A stretch of 11,089 nucleotides of DNA, from positions 1 through 11,089 of the forward strand of contig JAYSWJ010000125.1 of NCBI GenBank assembly GCA_043718065.1, in the 5' to 3' direction. Under the pieces are notes generated by a model. It saw only the letters and a list, made by a program, of their open reading frames with translations, searched no databases and had not been told where the DNA came from. The stretch is from JAAFIP01 sp043718065. GTDB taxonomy: Bacteria > Pseudomonadota > Gammaproteobacteria > Burkholderiales > Burkholderiaceae_C. The position numbers and the translations under genes are program-made. Shown in pieces: positions 6,978 to 11,089 of the stretch (its first letter is position 1; each line of letters begins with the position of its first letter).

Positions 6978-7829
6978 TTAATAGTCAATCTGCGCCACAG
7001 CGCGCAGGTTTTCCGCATTGGTACTGGGGAAACCAAAAAATTCTAGGTAGGCAGGTATTTGCTCAAACAACATATCTGTGCCCACCTGCGTGCGGCAGCC
7101 CCGCGCCTGAGCCGCTTTTAAAAATGAAGTTTGCTCAGTCTTCATCACCACTTCACCCACAAACGTTTTTGCGTCCAGGCGCGAGGTGTCTACAGGCAGT
7201 GCGTCGCCATCGTTCATGCCCATCGGCGTGGCGTTGACCACCAGGTCGAACCCTGCGGGGTCGTTAGACCCGGTGCTTACGGCGATAGCGGGGTAGTGCC
7301 TCTGCAGGCGCTGGGCTAGGCTGTGGGCAGACACGGCTTGCATGTCGTACAGGCTGATGGCCGCAATACCCGTGGCTGCTAGCGACGCCGCAATAGCGCA
7401 GCCCACGCCGCCTGCGCCGACTACCAGCACGCGCGCGCCCGCCAGTTGCAAGCCTTTGCGCTGCACGCCGCGCACAAAGCCTGCGCCGTCAAACATATCG
7501 CCCACCAAGCGGCCATCTTCTGCACGCTTGACTGCATTGCAGGCGCCCGCTACTAGCACGGTGGGGGTTACATCGTCTAGTAATCCCACGGTAGTTACTT
7601 TGTGCGGCATGGTAATCAGTGCGCCGCGAATATTGGTTAGCGTGAACACGCTGCGCAAGAACGCAGGGTAATCTTGCGGTTTGCAGCCCATCGGCACTAC
7701 CACCGCATTAACCCCTGCTTGCGCAAAATAGGGGTTGTAGATCATGGGCGATTTAAAGCTGTGCGTGGGGTAGCCGATGTGGGCGATGATGTCGGTGCTG
7801 CCGTTGATAACGCTGTTATGGTGCGACAT
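6978..7829 (-). CDS. divergent shikimate-dehydrogenase-family oxidoreductase
   Basis: This 283-residue enzyme has the AroE fold: an N-terminal substrate domain, then a Rossmann domain with GAGGVG at 138-143. Against E. coli AroE, the catalytic pair is kept as Lys77 (TMPHK) and Asp114 (DMFDGAGF), as are Asn98 (GACNAV), Thr73 and Gln257. Two substrate-contact positions differ: the motif at 19-28 is GYPTHSFKSP, with Phe25 in place of Ser14 (Ser16 is kept as Ser27), and Leu71 replaces Asn59. The usual NTD is MFD. The second Rossmann strand ends in Asp162 (LYDM), not the Asn-Arg-Thr of NADP-binding AroE, which suggests NAD preference. It probably oxidises or reduces a hydroaromatic acid such as quinate or an analogue; this is inference. 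The start follows aroQ by 21 nt without a clear Shine-Dalgarno. Annotation pipelines may label it aroE, which may be wrong. Confidence 0.88.
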   Translation of the reverse strand: MSHHNSVINGSTDIIAHIGYPTHSFKSPMIYNPYFAQAGVNAVVVPMGCKPQDYPAFLRSVFTLTNIRGALITMPHKVTTVGLLDDVTPTVLVAGACNAVKRAEDGRLVGDMFDGAGFVRGVQRKGLQLAGARVLVVGAGGVGCAIAASLAATGIAAISLYDMQAVSAHSLAQRLQRHYPAIAVSTGSNDPAGFDLVVNATPMGMNDGDALPVDTSRLDAKTFVGEVVMKTEQTSFLKAAQARGCRTQVGTDMLFEQIPAYLEFFGFPSTNAENLRAVAQIDY

Positions 7830-7850
7830 GGTGTAGATCTAGAGACAACT

Positions 7851-8312
7851 TCAGCCAGATTGGAATTGTTTTTTATGGGCATGTACTGCTGACACTGCAG
7901 CGCGCAGGGCCAGCAAATAGCTGTCGGCACCAAAGCCGCAGATTTGACCTTTAACTATATCGGCAAACACCGACTTGTGGCGAAACTCCTCGCGCGCGTG
8001 GATGTTGCTCATGTGCAGCTCAATAATCGGGCAGGTAAGGATGGCCAATGCATCGCGTATGCCGTAGCTGTAGTGTGTCCAAGCACCCGCGTTGATCAGC
8101 ACAGCATCCGCTTTGTCGGCGAACGCTTGGTGAATGCGGTCACACATCGCGCCTTCGTCGTTGGTCTGAAAATACTGCACAGTGGCACCCAGCTCTTTGC
8201 CCAGCTTGGCCAGCGATGCGTTGATCTCATCCAGCGTGATGGTGCCGTACTGCGCCGGGTCGCGCTTGCCAAACATATTGTGGTTTATGCCGTGGAGCAT
8301 GACGATGTTCAT
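7851..8312 (-). CDS. aroQ: 3-dehydroquinate dehydratase, type II
   Basis: This 153-residue cytoplasmic enzyme interconverts 3-dehydroquinate and 3-dehydroshikimate by trans-elimination; family members are dodecamers of about 145-150 residues. Active-site residues are present: Arg17 and Tyr22 on the mobile loop (GKRDPAQYG), Asn74 and His80 in INAGAWTHYSYGIRDAL, Glu98 and His100 in ELHMSNIHAREEFRHKS, plus Arg107 and Arg111. The start is unusual: the common NGPNLNLLG is HGINHNMFG here, keeping the second Asn (Asn10) but changing its neighbours, and PGAYTH is AGAWTH. Activity is therefore expected, with the pocket rim altered. The ATG follows GAGGG by 7 nt. It sits between two dehydrogenase-family genes on the same strand. 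Either a biosynthetic or a catabolic (quinate) role is possible; the context favours catabolic or accessory use. Confidence 0.95.
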   Translation of the reverse strand: MNIVMLHGINHNMFGKRDPAQYGTITLDEINASLAKLGKELGATVQYFQTNDEGAMCDRIHQAFADKADAVLINAGAWTHYSYGIRDALAILTCPIIELHMSNIHAREEFRHKSVFADIVKGQICGFGADSYLLALRAAVSAVHAHKKQFQSG

Positions 8313-8315
8313 AAA

Positions 8316-8453
8316 TTATCCCTCAGTGGTGGTATGGATGGTATGACCTGATTGGGCTGATGCAATGATAGCCTCTGTGATGGCCAGATTATTTAACTCA
8401 GCGTGGTTCGTATCTTTGGGCAAGACCAGCTGTATAAAATCAACTTGGCCGCG
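8316..8453 (-). pseudogene. relic of an upstream gene, resembling a Gfo/Idh/MocA oxidoreductase C-terminus
   Basis: In the 157 nt between aroE and aroQ, one minus-strand frame ends with a protein-like stretch: VDFIQLVLPKDTNHAELN, then NLAITEAIIASAQSGHTI and a short Thr-rich tail to a TAA at 8318-8316. An NLA-TEA-I-SA-SG pattern is what I associate with the last helix and strand of Gfo/Idh/MocA-type oxidoreductases. Only about 45 residues remain, and there is no start or NAD-binding domain. The frame can be read further back to 8498, but that part overlaps the aroE 3' end and looks accidental. The TAA is 3 nt before the aroQ ATG, and the aroQ Shine-Dalgarno lies within its last codons, the spacing of an ancestral operon. 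I infer that a deletion removed most of the gene. Confidence 0.5.
8320..8324 (-). promoter_or_regulatory. ribosome-binding site of aroQ, inside the relic's last codons
   Basis: GAGGG on the minus strand is 7 nt before the aroQ ATG and is read as part of the Glu-Gly codons that end the relic frame. Selection on this site may explain why that end of the older gene survives. Confidence 0.75.
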
Positions 8454-8469
8454 GTTGCAGTGTGCGCGT

Positions 8470-9366
8470 CTACACCAGTGGCACGGTGATGTGGTCAATC
8501 ACTGCGCGTGTAGCGGGGCGTACGCCACGCCACCAGGCAAAAGTCTCTGCCGCTTGCTCTACCAGCATGCCTACGCCGTCGGCCAAGTGCACTACGCCTG
8601 CGCTACGTGCAAATACTAAAAATGGTGTGAGGCCTTTGCCGTACGTTAGATCGTAGGCTAGGCAACCGGGCGCGAACACGCTGGCGGGCAGAGGCGGCAG
8701 CTCGGCGCGCAGGCTGGCGCTGGTGGCGTTAAACACCACGTCAAACATTTGGCCGTTTAGCTCTGGGTAGGCCGAGGCTTGCACTCTGCCGTGCGCGGAC
8801 ACTAGGGCTGCCAATTCGCGTGCAGTAGCTACCGTGCGATTGGCTACAACTAAGTGCGCGGGTTTTTCAGCCAACAGCGGCAGCAGCGCACCGCGTGTAG
8901 CGCCGCCCGCGCCGATGATAAGCACGCGCTTACCTGCTAGCGCACAGGCTAAATTGTGCAAGACATCGCGCACTAAGCCAATTCCATCAAAGTTATCGGC
9001 CATCACGTTCACGCCTTGCGCAGTGCGTTCAAACTTTAGTGCATTGGCCGCGCCCACCAGTTGAGCCCGCTCTGAGTGGTGCGTGGCATAGGCAAAAGCG
9101 TCTAGCTTAAATGGGGCGGTGATGTTGAGGCCGCAGGCCGGGCCATGATTCTCGCAGGCCGGGCCATGGCTCACGCCGTCAATTTCCTCTGCGCGAAACG
9201 CATCCACCGTTGCTGCAAACCCGCCCAGCGGCGATTCAATCTTGGTGTACACCATATGCTGCTGCGCGGCCTGTGCAAACATGCCGTGGATGGTGGGCGA
9301 TTTGCTTTGCGCAATCGGGTTGCCAATGACGGCATAGCGGTCGGGGTGTGAAGTGGGTGCAGTCAT
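8470..9366 (-). CDS. aroE: shikimate dehydrogenase (NADP-type)
   Basis: This 298-residue enzyme should reduce 3-dehydroshikimate to shikimate, the fourth step after DAHP in aromatic amino-acid synthesis. Canonical motifs are present: GNPIAQSKSPTIH at 15-27 (Ser21 and Ser23 for the substrate carboxylate), NITAPFK with catalytic Lys87, Asn108, NFDG with Asp127, GAGGATRGA at 152-160, NRT at 176-178 as the NADP 2'-phosphate clamp, and GVGMLVEQAAETFAWWRG with Gln271. It is longer than usual (about 270-282) because residues 61-79 contain a tandem duplication, HGPACEN then HGPACGL, just before the NITAPFK motif. This loop could affect folding, but the frame and all key residues are intact. No good Shine-Dalgarno precedes the ATG at 9366. 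With NRT it should use NADP, unlike the second family member at 6978-7829. Confidence 0.95.
   Translation of the reverse strand: MTAPTSHPDRYAVIGNPIAQSKSPTIHGMFAQAAQQHMVYTKIESPLGGFAATVDAFRAEEIDGVSHGPACENHGPACGLNITAPFKLDAFAYATHHSERAQLVGAANALKFERTAQGVNVMADNFDGIGLVRDVLHNLACALAGKRVLIIGAGGATRGALLPLLAEKPAHLVVANRTVATARELAALVSAHGRVQASAYPELNGQMFDVVFNATSASLRAELPPLPASVFAPGCLAYDLTYGKGLTPFLVFARSAGVVHLADGVGMLVEQAAETFAWWRGVRPATRAVIDHITVPLV
9132..9168. repeat. 21-bp-period direct repeat inside aroE
   Basis: CGCAGGCCGGGCCATG occurs exactly at 9132-9147 and again at 9153-9168. The period is 21 nt, so seven residues are repeated without breaking the frame. The unit contains the near-palindrome GGCCGGGCC. Confidence 0.92.
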
Positions 9367-9607
9367 GGCAAGTTAAAACTGGTAAAAATAATGATGCTAT
9401 AAATTAAATAGCTGCTTGAGCAGTATGTACGGCCTAGAATGGCTATTTCTTATATAAATACTGCCTGCACGCTTAGCTGTATTTTAGGCGCTACTGAACA
9501 CGTCGTCATCATGCGCCTACGTAATCATGGACCCGCACATCACCATGGTGCCACAAGCGGGCGGACTAACTTGGTTTTAAAGAAATCTATAACGCTGCGT
9601 ACGATAA
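9367..9607. other. intergenic region between aroE and the ketopantoate-reductase-like gene
   Basis: These 241 bp hold copy C of the dispersed repeat. The segment 9451-9490 may be a decayed, inverted partner (minus strand CAGCTAAGCG, then CAGTATTTATATAAG). The gap is long for one operon, so aroE may have its own promoter here, but I cannot place one with confidence. I see no gene. Confidence 0.5.
9406..9448 (+). repeat. dispersed repeat, copy C
   Basis: TAGCTGCTTGAGCAGTAT is the exact 18-nt core. The copy is framed by a perfect 7-bp inverted pair, AAATAGC (9406-9412) and GCTATTT (9442-9448). It lies between two minus-strand genes, 40 nt upstream of the aroE start, where it could form a hairpin in any transcript reaching from the gene above. 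Confidence 0.75.
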
Positions 9608-10534
9608 CTAAGCGGGCAAATTCTTCTCTATTCCTTTAATGCACGCCAGCAAAGTGCTGTTTACCGGCGTGGGCACGCCGTACAGCGCGCCCAGCGTCAC
9701 CACAGCGCCATTAATGTAGTCCACCTCGGTGCGCACACCGCGCTCTAGTGTTTGCAAGATAGACGGTTTAAATTCTGGCGGCAAACCTGCGCCCGCTTTG
9801 CGCCACGCCTGCACCGGATCGGTAATGCTAACTCGAACACCCTTCATACGGGCTATTGCCATCGCCTCAGCTACAGCGGCTACAGCCACACTTTCTAGCG
9901 CAGGCATTTGGTACAAATCACCGTAGGCTAGGCGCGTAATGCCGCTGATCGCGCCGGTGGCTACGTTGATAAACAACTTGTCCCAGATAGTGCCCATGAT
10001 GTTGTCGCTGACGGTGGTGTGCAAGCCTGCGGCGTTTAACGCAGCGGCAATGCTTGTTACGCGTGGCGTGACGGTGCCGTCCAGCTCGCCGATGTGCGTA
10101 TCTTTGCCCACATGTCCGCAGATCACATGGCCCGGTGCAATCATCTGCCCACCGCAGTACGTTTTACCTGCCAGCACACGGTGCGCGCCTACCAGTTCAG
10201 TCAAAATGTCTTCATGGCCCAAACCGTTTTGTAGCGACAGTACGCAGGTATCGGGCCCGATCAACGCCGTCGCAGCGCTTACTGCATCGTGCGTTTGCGC
10301 AGATTTAACCAGCACGATCACGCAATCCACAGGCGCTTGCCCTGCTGCAGCCACCACTGCCCGCGCCGCTACTGTGCGGTCCACGCCCGCCGTGCGCAAG
10401 GTCAGGCCACGCCGGTTGATGGCGTCTATATGCGCTGCGTTGCGCGTGACCAGCAGCACATCGTGCCCCGCCTCGGTCAGCACCCCGCCGATAGCACTAC
10501 CCAATGCACCCGCACCTACCACTGCAAATTTCAC
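9608..10534 (-). CDS. 2-dehydropantoate 2-reductase family protein (PanE/ApbA)
   Basis: This 308-residue member of the ketopantoate reductase family would reduce a 2-oxo acid with NADPH; the classic reaction is 2-dehydropantoate to pantoate in pantothenate synthesis. Visible are the Rossmann glycines GAGALG at 7-12, Arg31 after the second strand (NADPH phosphate), Lys77 in VLVKSAQT, Asn103 in LQNGLG, the catalytic Lys186 with Asn190 in WDKLFINVATGAISG, and a C-terminal FKPSILQTLERGVRTEVDYI block with Glu270. The start is GTG at 10534-10532, supported by a strong Shine-Dalgarno. No other pantothenate gene is nearby, and this family has many paralogues of unknown substrate, so panE is not assigned. 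It precedes aroE by 241 nt and need not be co-transcribed. Confidence 0.92.
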   Translation of the reverse strand: MKFAVVGAGALGSAIGGVLTEAGHDVLLVTRNAAHIDAINRRGLTLRTAGVDRTVAARAVVAAAGQAPVDCVIVLVKSAQTHDAVSAATALIGPDTCVLSLQNGLGHEDILTELVGAHRVLAGKTYCGGQMIAPGHVICGHVGKDTHIGELDGTVTPRVTSIAAALNAAGLHTTVSDNIMGTIWDKLFINVATGAISGITRLAYGDLYQMPALESVAVAAVAEAMAIARMKGVRVSITDPVQAWRKAGAGLPPEFKPSILQTLERGVRTEVDYINGAVVTLGALYGVPTPVNSTLLACIKGIEKNLPA

Positions 10535-10539
10535 AGCTG

Positions 10540-10544
10540 CTCCT
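10540..10544 (-). promoter_or_regulatory. ribosome-binding site fixing a GTG start
   Basis: AGGAG on the minus strand sits 5 nt before the GTG codon at 10534-10532. GTG is followed directly by Lys-Phe-Ala-Val-Val-Gly, the standard N-terminal strand of this family, so GTG is the start. Confidence 0.8.
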
Positions 10545-10597
10545 AGTTAAAACTGTCTGTAGAAGCTGCAGATAGTAGCATCGCTGCTTGCAACATA

Positions 10598-10615
10598 GCC
10601 GTGCGACTGCACGGC
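10598..10615. promoter_or_regulatory. perfect inverted repeat upstream of the reductase gene
   Basis: GCCGTGC (10598-10604) and GCACGGC (10609-10615) are separated by GACT. The centre lies about 70 nt upstream of the GTG start, a plausible place for an operator. The binding protein is unknown, and it may equally be a chance hairpin. Confidence 0.35.
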
Positions 10616-10660
10616 ACAGCGCACTACTGCAAACTAAGGAAAACAACTAGTTTAGAGTTA

Positions 10661-10729
10661 AGAATAGTAGCTTTTAGCCGGTATAAGCCGCAGATACTGC
10701 TCAAGCAGCTATAAAATCAATAGTATTCT
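10661..10729 (-). repeat. dispersed repeat, copy D
   Basis: The minus strand carries TAGCTGCTTGAGCAGTAT exactly. The unit is framed by AGAATA (10661-10666) and TATTCT (10724-10729). It is inverted relative to copy C, so the pair flanks the ketopantoate-reductase-like gene. Confidence 0.72.
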
Positions 10730-10738
10730 AGTTTCTTT

Positions 10739-10772
10739 AAACCACACGGTTGCGCTATACCGTATGGTTTTT
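10739..10772 (+). terminator. hairpin followed by T residues, possible intrinsic terminator
   Basis: AAACCACACGGT (10739-10750) pairs with ACCGTATGGTTT (10759-10770), 11 of 12 positions, around an 8-nt loop. Five T residues (10768-10772) end the plus-strand copy. No plus-strand gene ends just before it. On the minus strand it could terminate a transcript entering from the right, although the T-run is weaker in that direction. Confidence 0.45.
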
Positions 10773-11089
10773 CGGCCTTCCACTGACCTTGCACCCTGCG
10801 GTTACGCAGCGCTGTTTCGTTCGTTGATCTTTTGCTGTTCCGGCACCTCGCGGTCACTCAGCACCGCACGGTATGCCCATGCCGAACGGACCTGCGTGCT
10901 TTATTGTTTGGCATAGGACACACGCCACATCAGTTCTAGCACTGGAAAATGGAGTACGGTAAGAAGTCAACAAGGCAGAAAAGCACCCTCAAAACCACTT
11001 CTAACAGCGGTTCAATAAAAAAAAAGCTAGGCTACAGGCTGCTTACGTTGTCGTAGTGAAAGATGTGGTGGGGGTAGCGGTAGTTCGTC
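10773..11089. other. right-hand stretch without a recognisable gene
   Basis: No frame of useful length is open. A minus-strand frame has 32 sense codons between TAA at 10903-10901 and TAA at 10804-10802, with a plausible composition (AWAYRAVLSDREVPEQQKIN). It could be debris of a decayed gene, but I do not recognise it. An A9 run occurs at 11017-11025. Confidence 0.4.

Noticed and set aside
6939..6983. Intrinsic terminator between the convergent genes
   Set aside because: The only inverted pair is TATTAA/TTAATA with a 33-nt loop, which is too weak and AT-only.
8454..8498. Upstream part of the relic frame (MTTSPCHW...)
   Set aside because: It overlaps the aroE 3' end in another frame and has no resemblance to the oxidoreductase tail; likely read-through.
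9939..10550. Long plus-strand frame (203 codons) opposite the reductase gene
   Set aside because: It is an antisense shadow of a gene with clear family motifs; the frame is Ala/Pro/Thr-rich with no domain.
10647..10734. CTAGTTT direct repeats flanking copy D as a target-site duplication
   Set aside because: The left copy is 7 nt away from the element's inverted end, so the two are not flush with the element; probably chance.
10949..11056. 36-codon plus-strand ORF, Lys/Ser/Thr-rich, beginning MEYGKK
   Set aside because: It has a poor ribosome-binding site, no recognisable homology and composition driven by A-rich DNA. It is also too short to support alone.

Overview
The window looks like a chromosomal segment of a betaproteobacterium, most likely Comamonadaceae (order Burkholderiales). 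Three things suggest this: the style of the encoded proteins (an AcrA/AcrB/NodT efflux operon, AroE and AroQ variants), moderately GC-rich coding DNA, and a short dispersed repeat with the core TAGCTGCTTGAGCAGTAT. I remember related repeats being abundant between genes in that family. This placement comes from recall and inspection, not from a search.

Layout. Positions 1-109 may hold the 5' end of a minus-strand gene that runs off the left edge. Positions 235-336 are a perfect-length hexanucleotide tandem array (17 units of AAACGC or AAAAGC). About 660 bp without a convincing gene follow, holding two oppositely oriented copies of the dispersed repeat. A compact plus-strand operon (1091-6938) encodes a complete tripartite RND multidrug efflux pump: a lipoprotein membrane-fusion protein, an HAE1-type RND transporter with its proton-relay residues intact, and a NodT-family outer-membrane channel lipoprotein. 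The genes are 12 nt apart and then overlapping. No regulator gene is visible beside the operon.

A minus-strand cluster (10534 down to 6978) meets the operon tail to tail with a 39-nt gap. In transcription order it holds a ketopantoate-reductase-family enzyme, a canonical shikimate dehydrogenase (AroE) carrying an in-frame 21-bp duplication, a short relic resembling the C-terminus of a Gfo/Idh/MocA oxidoreductase, a type II 3-dehydroquinate dehydratase (AroQ), and a second, divergent shikimate-dehydrogenase-family enzyme. The second enzyme keeps the catalytic Lys/Asp pair but has changed two substrate-contact positions, and has an Asp where AroE has its NADP-binding Asn-Arg-Thr. AroQ plus two dehydrogenases points to hydroaromatic (quinate/shikimate-type) metabolism. 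The relic suggests the cluster was once longer and has suffered a deletion.

The last 320 bp hold a strong hairpin followed by T residues and otherwise no recognisable gene. I found no tRNA, rRNA, CRISPR array or intact insertion sequence. The most interesting points are the divergent dehydrogenase paired with AroQ, the deletion relic that still supplies the aroQ ribosome-binding site, the duplication inside aroE, the hexanucleotide array, and the inverted dispersed repeats.
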